From Caldilineaceae bacterium (lineage in GTDB: Bacteria; Chloroflexota; Anaerolineae; Caldilineales; Caldilineaceae): a stretch of 52,128 bases of DNA. The stretch lies in assembly GCA_018003515.1 (NCBI GenBank), contig JAGNDO010000033.1, positions 1 through 52,128 on the forward strand, given 5' to 3'. Under the pieces are notes generated by a model. That model was given only the letters and a program-made list of their open reading frames with translations. It did no database searches and had not been told where the DNA came from. The translations under genes and the position numbers were made by a program. This document shows positions 17,328 to 25,359 of the stretch, piece by piece (the stretch's first letter is position 1; the number at the start of each line of letters is the position of its first letter).

Positions 17328-18281
17328 ATGCAGGCAAATCCGGCTCAACCGGGAAAGGGCAAAACGCCCAAACCCCACGCCAAAGGCAAAATCAGCAAGC
17401 TGGAACGACGGCGAATCATGCGGGATTGGGCGTTTATTACCCCGCAACTCACCCTGTTTATCTTGCTGACCATCGTTCCCTTCTTTGTGGCGATCCCGAT
17501 CTTGTTCACCGATATGTCACAGTTCAACGATCCGCAGATCAACCCCGTGGGCTTTCGCAATTTTCAGGCTCTCTTTACGGACCCCAGCGTGCAGGCAGAT
17601 TATCTGCCCGCCCTGCGTCGAACCGTGATCTTTGTCCTGCTCAACTACACCACGGTCTTTATCTTTGGCCTCAGTCTGGCCCTGCTTATGTACGAAGTGG
17701 GGTTCCGGGGCGGATTCTTCACGGTCGTCTATCTGCCGCTGATGGTGTCCGGGTTGGCGGTTGGCTACATGGCGGTGATGCTCTTTAGCAAGGAGACCGG
17801 CACGGCCAACTTGATGTTGCGTGCATCAGGACTGATCGACAAGCCGATTGACATCTATTCGGCGCAAGGCACAGCACTCATTTTGCCCCTGATCGTGGGG
17901 TGGCGGTATGCGGGCTATAATATGGCGATCTTTTTGGCCGGATTGTTGGCCATCCCCAAAGAGACCATTGAAGCCGCGGTGATCGACGGCTCCACCTATT
18001 GGCAACGCCTGTGGCAGGTCTATTTTCCCCAAATGCTGCCCTCTTTTCTCTTGGCGACCACCATGTGTCTGATCGGTTCTTTTGCCGTTTTCGATGAACT
18101 GGTCGCTATGGGCGCTCTCTATGTCAATCCCGAAGCCAAACTCCTGAGCGTCCTCTTCTTCACCTATGGCTTCCAGATTGACCGCTTGGCTATGGGCATG
18201 ACCTTGGCCGTGATCACGTTCGTGCCCTTGGTGTTCTTGGGCGTTTTCCTGCAACGTCTGCAACGGCGCGTGCAATACTAA
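17328..18281 (+). CDS. Sugar ABC transporter permease (MalF type)
   Basis: The 317-residue inner-membrane protein has a basic cytosolic N terminus (about 35 residues) and six predicted membrane segments beginning at about 40. The EAA loop, EAAVIDGSTYWQRLWQVYFP (about 213-232), contacts the ATPase. It forms the channel with the next gene product. CAAGGATC lies upstream of ATG 17328. The gap behind the binding protein contains two hairpin repeats. No ATPase gene follows, so a shared MsmX/UgpC-type ATPase encoded elsewhere must energise this importer. Confidence 0.95.
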   Translation: MQANPAQPGKGKTPKPHAKGKISKLERRRIMRDWAFITPQLTLFILLTIVPFFVAIPILFTDMSQFNDPQINPVGFRNFQALFTDPSVQADYLPALRRTVIFVLLNYTTVFIFGLSLALLMYEVGFRGGFFTVVYLPLMVSGLAVGYMAVMLFSKETGTANLMLRASGLIDKPIDIYSAQGTALILPLIVGWRYAGYNMAIFLAGLLAIPKETIEAAVIDGSTYWQRLWQVYFPQMLPSFLLATTMCLIGSFAVFDELVAMGALYVNPEAKLLSVLFFTYGFQIDRLAMGMTLAVITFVPLVFLGVFLQRLQRRVQY

Positions 18282-18300
18282 TCCAGGAGACAACCCTGAT

Positions 18301-19413
18301 ATGACGAACACAGTTGCTGTTTCCACCAAAACGACCAAACGCTTCCTGGGTATGGCAGGTCGCCGGCGGCTATTGAGAGGATTCGCCTTGGTGGTGATGT
18401 TGATCTATACCGTGATCACGCTTTTTCCTTTTTATGCCCTCTTTATCCGCTCTTTTGTGAGTACAAGGGATTCGGCCGAATTGCATTTGGTGATACCCAA
18501 AGCCGCCGAAGTGAACATGAATGCTCAGGTAGGAAATTTGAGCGTTTTCTACAATCTGGATTTGCAAAAGTTAAAGACTGCGTTTGACATTCCTCAGTCC
18601 GATTTCATCATGTCCCGCACCACCCTGGCAGAATTGGGAGAGCAATACAACATTCCTGAGCAGCGCATCCGGGATTTCTTTAAGGGCTTTTACACCTACA
18701 ACGGCTGGAATACACTGCTGACCAGCACCCTGTATGGTACCAGTTTTTGGGGCGCGCTTTTACGTACGCTGCTGATCACAGTCATTAGTGTGCTGTTTGG
18801 CATCACCCTTTCGATCTTTACGGGCTATGGACTGGCCGGTCTGTATCGTCGGGATCAAATGCTGGTGTACAATATCTACTTGCTACAGATGGTTGTGCCC
18901 GCTATGCTGATTCTGTTGCCCCAATTCCTGATGTTTCAATGGTTCTTCAAACTCTTCCCCGGATATAGCAATGCCGGGCCTATGCGATTCGGGCTTCAGC
19001 TTCTGGCCATTATCCTGATCAACATCAAGGGCACGGCGCTCTCCACCATGATCTTCACCTCGGCTATCAGCTCCATTCCCAAAGAGTTGGAAGATTCGGC
19101 CATGATCGACGGGGCCAGCAGTTGGCAATTTGTGCGCTTTATCCTGTTGCCCCTGCTCAAGGTACCCGTGGTCAGCCTCTTGGTGATCATGCTGCCCTTG
19201 GTCTACAATCAATTCCTCGAACCGTATGTCTATCTCGACCCGGCCAACTCCACGCTTTTGCCTTTTATCCAAAGCGCGGTCGGCCAATTTTCCACCAACT
19301 TCCAACTCATCTACTCCGCCATCTTTGCCTCGGTTCTCCCCATGGTGATCGTCTACCTGCTCTTCCGGCGCATGTTTGTCGAGGGCGTCATGGCCGGAGC
19401 CATCAAAGGGTAA
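18301..19413 (+). CDS. Sugar ABC transporter permease (MalG type) with large external insertion
   Basis: The 370-residue protein has the EAA-like loop ELEDSAMIDGASSWQFVRF (about 261-279) and the C-terminal tail typical of MalG-type permeases. It is longer than the usual 270-300 residues. The extra length is a hydrophilic stretch at about 58-145 between the first and second membrane segments, which should lie outside the membrane near the binding protein. AGGAGA precedes the ATG 19 bp after the first permease. The two permeases would form the heterodimeric channel. Confidence 0.94.
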   Translation: MTNTVAVSTKTTKRFLGMAGRRRLLRGFALVVMLIYTVITLFPFYALFIRSFVSTRDSAELHLVIPKAAEVNMNAQVGNLSVFYNLDLQKLKTAFDIPQSDFIMSRTTLAELGEQYNIPEQRIRDFFKGFYTYNGWNTLLTSTLYGTSFWGALLRTLLITVISVLFGITLSIFTGYGLAGLYRRDQMLVYNIYLLQMVVPAMLILLPQFLMFQWFFKLFPGYSNAGPMRFGLQLLAIILINIKGTALSTMIFTSAISSIPKELEDSAMIDGASSWQFVRFILLPLLKVPVVSLLVIMLPLVYNQFLEPYVYLDPANSTLLPFIQSAVGQFSTNFQLIYSAIFASVLPMVIVYLLFRRMFVEGVMAGAIKG

Positions 19414-19416
19414 CCC

Positions 19417-21084
19417 ATGCATTCTATGTCAAACAGAAAACAGCCGGTGAGCCAGCGTGTTGTTTTTCAACCCCGCACTTGGCAAGGCATTCAGCAGGGC
19501 GTCAATTTGATCATCAACGCGGTGACCCCGACCCTTGGCCCTCTCCCCCGGTTCGTGGCCTTTTCTCCCCAGTTTGGCGACACCGAGATCGATCTGCACG
19601 ACAACGGCGGCGAGATCGCCCGGCGCATCATGCAACTGCCTGGGCGGGACGCGGACGTGGGGGCCATGCTCGTGCGGGACATGCTCTGGCGGCTGAAGAA
19701 CGAGGTGGGAGACGGCACGGCCACCGCCGCCGTGATCTTCGGCACGATCTATAACGAAGGCATCCGCTACCTCACCGCCGGGGGCAATGCCCGGCGCGTG
19801 CAGATGTATTTGGAAGAAGGGCTGGAACTCATCCTCGAAACCCTCTCCCAACAAACCCGTCCTATCAGCGAAAAAGAGGATCTGGCCCGGCTGGGCGAAT
19901 CGATCTCCAACGATGTGGAGTTGTCCCGCTATCTGGGCGAGATCTTCGAGATCATCGGGGCCTATGGCCGCTTGGAGATTCGCAAGGGCCGCTCACGCCA
20001 GATTGAACGGGAATATGTGGAGGGCATGTATTGGGAGCGGGGGCTGATGTCCCGGGAGATGATCGCAGACTGGACCAAGGTGCGCACGGACTTTGAGAAC
20101 GCCGCCCTGCTGATCAGCGATCTGGCCATTGATACGCCCCAACAGCTTTTTCCTGTGCTGGAACTGGCGCTCAAAAACAAGATTTCCCACCTGATCATCG
20201 TGGCCGGGCGCATGAGCGACAACGTCCTCAGCTTCCTCATGGCCAACAAGAAGCCCGATCTCTTCCAGGCCATCGCGGTAACCACGCCTGAATATGGCAA
20301 GGAACCCCAGGCCGCCGCCTTGCAGGATATGGCCCTGATCACCGGGGGGCGGGCCTTTGTGATGGCCGCCGGGGACACCTTCGATCACGTAAAGATGGAG
20401 GACTTCGGCCATGCCCGACGCACCTGGGCCGATCTGCGCAACTTCGGCATTATCGGCGGCAAGGGCAATCCCCGGGCCGTGCGCGCCCATATCCAAGGGT
20501 TGCGCCAAGCCTATGCCAATGTGGATGATCCCGTGGTCAAGGAAGCCTTGCTCAAGCGCATTGGCAAACTCATGGGCGGGTCGGCCACCCTGTGGGTCGG
20601 CGGCGTGACCGAGCGGGAGGTGACCCAGCGGGAAGAGTTGGCCGACCGCACGGCCAATGCCATGCGGTCGGCCATGGAAGAGGGCGCGCTGCCCGGCGGA
20701 GGCCTGGCTTTCCTGGCCTGCCGCACCGCCCTGACCGCCCGGCGGGACGCGGCCACGGATCTCGATGCCAGGGCCGCCTATGAAATTCTGCGCAAAGCCA
20801 TGGAAACCCCGGCCCGCACCATCTTCCGCAATGCGGGTTTCAACGACAGCGACGTCATGGCCGACCTACGCTTAGCCGGTCCGGATTTTGCCTTCGATGT
20901 GACCCAAGGAAAAATCGTTCCTTTGGAAACGGCTGGCATCTACGATCCCGCCGGCGTGGTCAAAGCCGCCCTCTTCACGGCCATCAAGACCGCGGCCCTG
21001 GCCTTGACCATCGACGTCATGGTCCATCCTGCCGCGCCCGAACAGGCCAAACCCCTTGGCCCCACCGCCCGCAAAAAGTTGTAA
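19417..21084 (+). CDS. Divergent GroEL/Hsp60-like chaperonin paralog
   Basis: The 555-residue protein is collinear with GroEL. TLGP at 39-42 and VGDGTATAAV (97-106) are the nucleotide-binding segments, and an Asp (62) aligns with GroEL Asp52. EEGALPGGG lies near 420-428, and the C-terminal block has the GroEL pattern DPAGVVKAAL...TAALALTIDVMV. Departures are notable. The loop after TLGP lacks the KGRN sequence, and ungapped alignment puts Arg at the position of catalytic GroEL Asp398, with Asp just before it. The C-terminal Gly/Met tail is absent and the protein ends in TARKKL. It starts 3 bp after the permease stop and is clearly in the transport operon. A specialised or non-folding chaperonin-like role is likely. 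Confidence 0.88.
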   Translation: MHSMSNRKQPVSQRVVFQPRTWQGIQQGVNLIINAVTPTLGPLPRFVAFSPQFGDTEIDLHDNGGEIARRIMQLPGRDADVGAMLVRDMLWRLKNEVGDGTATAAVIFGTIYNEGIRYLTAGGNARRVQMYLEEGLELILETLSQQTRPISEKEDLARLGESISNDVELSRYLGEIFEIIGAYGRLEIRKGRSRQIEREYVEGMYWERGLMSREMIADWTKVRTDFENAALLISDLAIDTPQQLFPVLELALKNKISHLIIVAGRMSDNVLSFLMANKKPDLFQAIAVTTPEYGKEPQAAALQDMALITGGRAFVMAAGDTFDHVKMEDFGHARRTWADLRNFGIIGGKGNPRAVRAHIQGLRQAYANVDDPVVKEALLKRIGKLMGGSATLWVGGVTEREVTQREELADRTANAMRSAMEEGALPGGGLAFLACRTALTARRDAATDLDARAAYEILRKAMETPARTIFRNAGFNDSDVMADLRLAGPDFAFDVTQGKIVPLETAGIYDPAGVVKAALFTAIKTAALALTIDVMVHPAAPEQAKPLGPTARKKL

Positions 21085-21088
21085 CCCT

Positions 21089-22063
21089 ATGGATGACAAC
21101 ATCACCTTTGCCAACACCATCGCCCAACTCGCCGCCTCCCCCCAGGTTGACCGGGATGGTCTCTGTTTTGCGGCAAGCATGCAGGGACTTCTGCGCTCGA
21201 ACGACAGCGGCAAAAGCTGGGCGGACGCCTATCAATCCCTCAATCTCGTGGCCGAGTTGCCCACCTTGGCCGTGGCCCTTTCCCCCGCTTTTGAACATGA
21301 CCAAACCGTCTTTGCCGGGGTGTCCGGCGGCGTACTCCACTCCAGCGATGCCGGGCAGACCTGGGGTGTGACGGAACTGCCCACGCCCCCGCCATTGGTG
21401 GTTGCCCTGGGCCTTTCGCCCGCGTTTGAACGGGATGGCATCGTGTTGGCGGGCACAATGGAGGATGGCGTTTTCTGCTCCCGTGACCGGGGCCATCATT
21501 GGGAAGCCTGGAACTTTGGCCTGCTCGATCTGAACGTGCTGGCCCTGGCCGTCTCCCCGGCATTTGCCACGGATGAGACCGTCTACATCGCCGTGGAATC
21601 GGGCATCTTCCGCAGCAGCAACGGAGGCCGCGCCTGGCGAGAAGTTGCCTTTGCCGTGGACGACGCCCCGGTGCTCAGCCTGGCCCTCTCCCCCACATTC
21701 GCCCAAGACAACACACTTTTCGCCGGGACCGCCACGAATGGGCTGTTCAAGTCCACGGATGGCGGTCAAACTTGGCTGCGCATGGCCCCGGATTCCATCA
21801 CCGGATCCGTGGATGCCATCGGGCTTTCGCCCGACTATTCCGCCCAGCCCCACCTGTGGCTGTTGAGCCAGGGTGAGATCCTGGTTTCGCAGGATGATGG
21901 CCATAGCTGGAAATCCTGGCTTGGCTCCATCCAAATCGATCAACCGATTACCGCTGTCTCGGTTCCGGCTGGCCTGGACGATGGACACGCCGTGCTGGTC
22001 GGTTTGGCGGATGGCAGTGTAGTACAGCCCGGCGTAAATAGGTCCGGGAAAAGAGCGCTCTAG
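21089..22063 (+). CDS. Six-Asp-box (BNR) beta-propeller protein
   Basis: The protein has 324 residues from ATG 21089, 4 bp after the GroEL-like stop. Six Asp-box motifs (SxDxGxxW) recur every 40-50 residues: SNDSGKSW (37), SSDAGQTW (85), SRDRGHHW (131), SSNGGRAW (177), STDGGQTW (222) and SQDDGHSW (267). Each is preceded by an LALSP-type strand. This predicts a six-bladed propeller. No signal peptide is present, so unlike most BNR proteins it should be cytoplasmic, as its chaperonin-like neighbour is. No sialidase catalytic residues are evident. Its stop codon lies inside a dispersed palindromic repeat, so the last residues may be repeat-derived. Confidence 0.85.
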   Translation: MDDNITFANTIAQLAASPQVDRDGLCFAASMQGLLRSNDSGKSWADAYQSLNLVAELPTLAVALSPAFEHDQTVFAGVSGGVLHSSDAGQTWGVTELPTPPPLVVALGLSPAFERDGIVLAGTMEDGVFCSRDRGHHWEAWNFGLLDLNVLALAVSPAFATDETVYIAVESGIFRSSNGGRAWREVAFAVDDAPVLSLALSPTFAQDNTLFAGTATNGLFKSTDGGQTWLRMAPDSITGSVDAIGLSPDYSAQPHLWLLSQGEILVSQDDGHSWKSWLGSIQIDQPITAVSVPAGLDDGHAVLVGLADGSVVQPGVNRSGKRAL

Positions 22064-22334
22064 CCAGGTCCGTGACCCATAGGCATCAAGCTAAGGGATC
22101 AGGGTGGACCAAAGCGTTGGAAATGAGCTGGGCAATCCCGGAATGGGCCGGTTCTTCTTGTGTTCATGCAGTAGTTTTGGCCCATTCCGGGATTGGCGGG
22201 GAGATCTCGTCCATTCCGGGAATGGGCCAAAACTACTTACTCTACCCCAGATCGTCCGGCCCATTCCCGGAATGCCCTGTTTTTGAGCGCAAAACCCTTA
22301 GCTTGATGCCTATGGGTCACGGACCTGGCGGGTC
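22057..22334. repeat. Nested composite palindromic element (foldback, MITE-like)
   Basis: Outer arms 22063-22097 and 22295-22329 are perfect 35-bp inverted repeats. Inside are a second pair (22140-22151 with 22256-22267, 12 bp) and a third pair (22171-22187 with 22220-22236, 17 bp). The first 22 bp from 22057 match 24601-24622 with one mismatch. The element overlaps the propeller gene's stop codon and fills half of the 547-bp gap 22064-22610. The remainder of that gap contains a solo repeat arm and the second 54-bp repeat; no protein gene is supported. Confidence 0.85.
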
Positions 22335-22362
22335 GACACAGGACATCCGGGGGATCCATTCG

Positions 22363-22389
22363 TCAACCCGCCGGTCACGGACCGGCTAC
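22363..22389. repeat. Solo copy of a palindromic repeat arm
   Basis: A 7-bp stem with 3-nt loop (22370-22386, GCCGGTC/GACCGGC) sits in sequence closely matching the right arm of the 24601-24682 repeat. It appears to be an unpaired copy of the same family. Confidence 0.65.
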
Positions 22390-22461
22390 GAGCGCAAGAT
22401 TTCCCAGCGTTATTTATGCCGACCTGTAGTAGTGTCCCGTCAACGTTCAAATGATGGAATT

Positions 22462-22515
22462 GAGGAGTTCGCATCCTCAGATGCGAACGGCGGGCATCTG
22501 AGGATGCCCGACTCC
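22462..22515 (-). repeat. 54-bp double-hairpin repeat, copy 2 (inverted)
   Basis: It is identical over 54 bp to the reverse complement of 11784-11837. Like copy 1 it lies upstream of a zinc-type dehydrogenase gene (start 22611), but in opposite orientation. Confidence 0.9.
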
Positions 22516-22610
22516 ACAATCCATCAAATCAGCGGTGACAGAACAGTAGTCACACTCTGATCAAAACCATTTTTGACCGAGCAATCGGTTCTCAAATTGG
22601 GAGTGATTTT

Positions 22611-23642
22611 ATGAAGATGAAAGCTGTTCGCAAAGTTGCAACGGGACCGGGGCACGTGGAATTATGTGACGTGCCTGTGCCGGAAATCGGCCCCAACGAT
22701 GTGCTTATGAAGGTCTACGCGGCCGGCATCTGTGGCAGTGACCTTCTGATCGAGGACGACAAACACTTTTACCGCGCCCCAGTCACCCAAGGCCACGAGT
22801 TTTCCGGCATTGCCTACAAAGTGGGCAAGAATGTGACACGGGTGGCGGAAGGGGACAAATTTGTGGCCGACATCGAGTGCGGCGGCGGGGATTGGCTGGG
22901 CGTCACCATTGACGGCGCCCTGGCCCCCTACATGCGCGTGCCCGAACAGGTCATCTATCGCGTCCCCGACCATGTCTCCCTGCAAGATGCGGCGGTGACC
23001 GAGCCGATTGTGGCCACCTATCACCTCATGCACGAGCGGGCCCAGGTCAAGCCGGGGGATGATGTGGTGATTGTGGGACCGGGGCCGATGGGCATTATTG
23101 CCGTGCAATACGCCAAGATTTGCGGTGCCAAACGGGTCTTTCTGATCGGCTTGCGCAGCGACGAGATGCGCTTGCAGATCGGCAAGCAGGTGGGGGCGGA
23201 CTATGTGCTCTTTGACGACGAAAATCCGGCCAAAACCGTGATGGCCGTGACGGGGGGCAAGGGGGCCGAATATGTACTGGAATGTTCGGCCAGCGGCGAG
23301 GGGGTGCAGACCGCCATCGACTGCGCCCGCAAAGCCCACGAGGGGCCCGGCGGCAAGGGGGTGGTGGTCTTCATCAGCCTGTGGGGCAAGCCGATCACGG
23401 TCAATCTGGATGAGGTCAGCCTGGGCCAGCTCGACATCCGGGGAAGCTGGAGTTGGAATGGCCGGGAAACCTGGGAACATGCCGTGGAATTGCTGACTCA
23501 GGGCGTATTCAATTTTGACCCGGTTGTGACCGGCCACTACGAACTGGCAGATTGGGCGCAAGCTTTCGCCAATCTGCGCAACAAAAAAGAGCTAAAAGCG
23601 CTGATCCACCCCAACGGCATTGGCTGGGATGGGCGGCTATGA
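22611..23642 (+). CDS. Medium-chain dehydrogenase lacking the structural zinc lobe
   Basis: The 343-residue protein has the catalytic zinc site of the polyol dehydrogenase family, Cys41 (GICGSD) and His62-Glu63 (GHE), and the NAD-binding GPGPMG near 155. The four-Cys structural zinc lobe found in both sibling dehydrogenases of this window is missing. Only Cys90 remains, and the segment ECGGGDWLGVTIDG replaces it. Loss of this lobe is known in some MDR subgroups and usually changes oligomer contacts. ATG 22611 has GGGAGTG upstream; a second ATG two codons later is possible. The next gene overlaps its stop region closely (22 bp gap) and is co-transcribed. Confidence 0.9.
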   Translation: MKMKAVRKVATGPGHVELCDVPVPEIGPNDVLMKVYAAGICGSDLLIEDDKHFYRAPVTQGHEFSGIAYKVGKNVTRVAEGDKFVADIECGGGDWLGVTIDGALAPYMRVPEQVIYRVPDHVSLQDAAVTEPIVATYHLMHERAQVKPGDDVVIVGPGPMGIIAVQYAKICGAKRVFLIGLRSDEMRLQIGKQVGADYVLFDDENPAKTVMAVTGGKGAEYVLECSASGEGVQTAIDCARKAHEGPGGKGVVVFISLWGKPITVNLDEVSLGQLDIRGSWSWNGRETWEHAVELLTQGVFNFDPVVTGHYELADWAQAFANLRNKKELKALIHPNGIGWDGRL

Positions 23643-23664
23643 CTCAGCCAAGGAAAATGGTCAC

Positions 23665-24567
23665 ATGAGCCTCAAATACAGTTATTTCCAACTCACTTTT
23701 GGCCAGGATGAAGCCTACTTGCATCCCGAAAAGAGCTATGAACGGCTCAAACGGTGCGGGTATGACGCCATCGAGATCTGTCCGCCCAAGGGGCGCTATG
23801 GTCTGGGTGTGGGCATGGATGCCTACGCCGAAACCCACAAGCGGCTCAAAGCCGACTTCGGTCTGGGCGTCTCGTGCATCAACGAGTGTTGGGGCGAGAT
23901 GTGGGACCCCTACTCCCCCACCTTCAAAACCTTGACCGAGCCAAAAACGGCAGATCTGGCTGTGGCCGAGACCCGCTCCACTATCGACTTTGCGGCGGAG
24001 TTGGGCGCGCCCTGTGTCACCATCGCCGTCGCCGTCCACGCGCCGATCACGGCCGACAATGTGCATGAAGCCACAGCGATCGCGGTTGACGCGTTGCAGC
24101 GCATGTCCGCCTATGCGGCGACCAAGGATGTGCGCTTGGTCTTCGAGGCCACCAATCACCTGGAAATGGGCAAATTTGTCAATACAGCCGCCAACCACAA
24201 GCGCATGATCGAGTTGACCGGCTGCGACAACATCGGCATTCAGCTTGACTGGTTCCATGTCAACCTGGAAGAGTTGAACCCCTACGAAGCCGTGATGGAC
24301 GCCCAGCCCCTGCTCTGGCATCTGCACTTCCGGGATTCCAATTCCCTGACGCCGGGCTACGGCAAGACCGACTTCAAAGCCGTCCTCCGGGCGCTGAAAA
24401 AGAGCGGCTATGACGGCTACTGCACCATCGAAAGCGCGCCCATGATCCCAGACCCGGACACGGCGGCCAAAGATGGCATCGACTTTCTAAAATTCTGCGA
24501 ACGCATCGCCGACTACCAGATCAGCCCCCAGTTCCCCGACGGCTTCGCTCTGCCCACTTCAATCTAG
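23665..24567 (+). CDS. Xylose-isomerase-like TIM-barrel sugar isomerase/epimerase
   Basis: The protein has 300 residues from ATG 23665, with AAGGAAAA upstream; the open frame extends back into the dehydrogenase gene. The metal-binding pattern of the AP-endonuclease-2/xylose-isomerase-like superfamily is visible: Glu in VFEATNH, Asp and His in QLDWFHVN, His in HLHFRDSN and Glu in CTIESAP. Members isomerise or epimerise sugars and sugar phosphates, and one branch includes decarboxylases of the apionate pathways (OiaC, from memory). The link to a possible apionate route is tempting given the lactonase-like gene at 4484-6448, but nothing in the sequence decides it. Confidence 0.88.
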   Translation: MSLKYSYFQLTFGQDEAYLHPEKSYERLKRCGYDAIEICPPKGRYGLGVGMDAYAETHKRLKADFGLGVSCINECWGEMWDPYSPTFKTLTEPKTADLAVAETRSTIDFAAELGAPCVTIAVAVHAPITADNVHEATAIAVDALQRMSAYAATKDVRLVFEATNHLEMGKFVNTAANHKRMIELTGCDNIGIQLDWFHVNLEELNPYEAVMDAQPLLWHLHFRDSNSLTPGYGKTDFKAVLRALKKSGYDGYCTIESAPMIPDPDTAAKDGIDFLKFCERIADYQISPQFPDGFALPTSI

Positions 24568-24600
24568 TACGCAGCGGCGCACAAAACCCCGCGCAATGTT

Positions 24601-24682
24601 GCTCTAGCCGGGTCCGTGACCCGGCGGGTGCTTCCCAGGATCTTCTGCGGCAGACCCGCCGGGTCACGGACCCGGCTAGAGC
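24601..24682. repeat. Palindromic repeat with 29-bp perfect inverted arms
   Basis: Arms 24601-24629 and 24654-24682 are perfectly complementary with a 24-nt loop. Each arm holds its own 8-bp stem, 3-nt loop hairpin (GCCGGGTC/GACCCGGC). It occupies the gap between the TIM-barrel isomerase and the SIS-domain gene. Confidence 0.9.
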
Positions 24683-24734
24683 ATAGTTGTCCCGGACTAT
24701 GAATACCGGACTGTACAAGCAAAGAGGACCCACT

Positions 24735-25328
24735 ATGAATAAATCTGATATACTTGAGGCCGCTCGAGCCCAGATCCGGGCGGAGGGTGAAGTGCTGATG
24801 GAGATCGCCGACCAGATCGATGAGTCGTTTATCGAGGCGGTGGGGCTGGTGGCCAACTGCACGGGCAAAATCCTGGCCACCGGGGCCGGCACGTCCGGCA
24901 CAATGGCTCGGCGGCTAGCCCACTTGCTGGCCACATGCGGGATGTCCGCCTTCTATCAACACCCCGGCGAAGCACTGCACGGTCCTCTGGCCGCCATTGG
25001 TGAAGGCGACGTGATCATCGCCCTCTCCAAAGCAGGCAAAAGCCAGGAACTGAACACCTTCTGCAAGGTGGCCAAAGAGCGGGGGGCCAAGGTGATGGCC
25101 TGGACCTGGTATCCCGATTCGCCTTTGGGCCAGTTGAGCGATGTGGTCCTGCAGATTCGGCCTGACGAAAAAGGCGAAGGCGAAGGGGTGTTGCCCTTTG
25201 GCAGCACCCTGGCCAACGGCGCGGTGGGGGATGCCCTGACCCTGGCCGCCAAACAGATGCGGGGCTTCGACCTGCACACCTTGACCCAAACCCATCCCAG
25301 CGGGGCCACGTCCGAATTGGTCCGATAG
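24735..25328 (+). CDS. SIS-domain sugar-phosphate isomerase (KpsF/GutQ type, no CBS domains)
   Basis: The protein has 198 residues from ATG 24735, preceded by AAAGAGGA. The single SIS domain has ATGAGTSG (44-51), [14 protein letters not shown] and [11 protein letters not shown], matching the KpsF/GutQ arabinose-5-phosphate isomerase pattern, with [14 protein letters not shown] near the end. The CBS pair normally found at the C terminus of KpsF/GutQ is absent, so regulation by ligand there is lost. Such proteins interconvert ketose and aldose phosphates. It belongs to the last cluster of the rightward genes, between an epimerase-like gene and a dehydrogenase. The substrate is undetermined. Confidence 0.9.
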   Translation: MNKSDILEAARAQIRAEGEVLMEIADQIDESFIEAVGLVANCTGKILATGAGTSGTMARRLAHLLATCGMSAFYQHPGEALHGPLAAIGEGDVIIALSKAGKSQELNTFCKVAKERGAKVMAWTWYPDSPLGQLSDVVLQIRPDEKGEGEGVLPFGSTLANGAVGDALTLAAKQMRGFDLHTLTQTHPSGATSELVR

Positions 25329-25359
25329 CCATCATTTAGCCGTTTTTGGAGCCACCTTT

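Noticed and set aside
21089-22063. Sialidase
   Set aside because: Asp boxes are present but the catalytic Arg triad and a signal peptide are not seen.
22072-22560. 162-residue open frame on the plus strand
   Set aside because: It runs through the nested palindromes and the 54-bp repeat, has no recognisable domain, and its sequence is explained by the repeats.
22570-22600. Promoter or operator before the dehydrogenase at 22611
   Set aside because: A TTGACC box and a 5-bp stem (ACCGA/TCGGT) are present, but no matching -10 at proper spacing was found.
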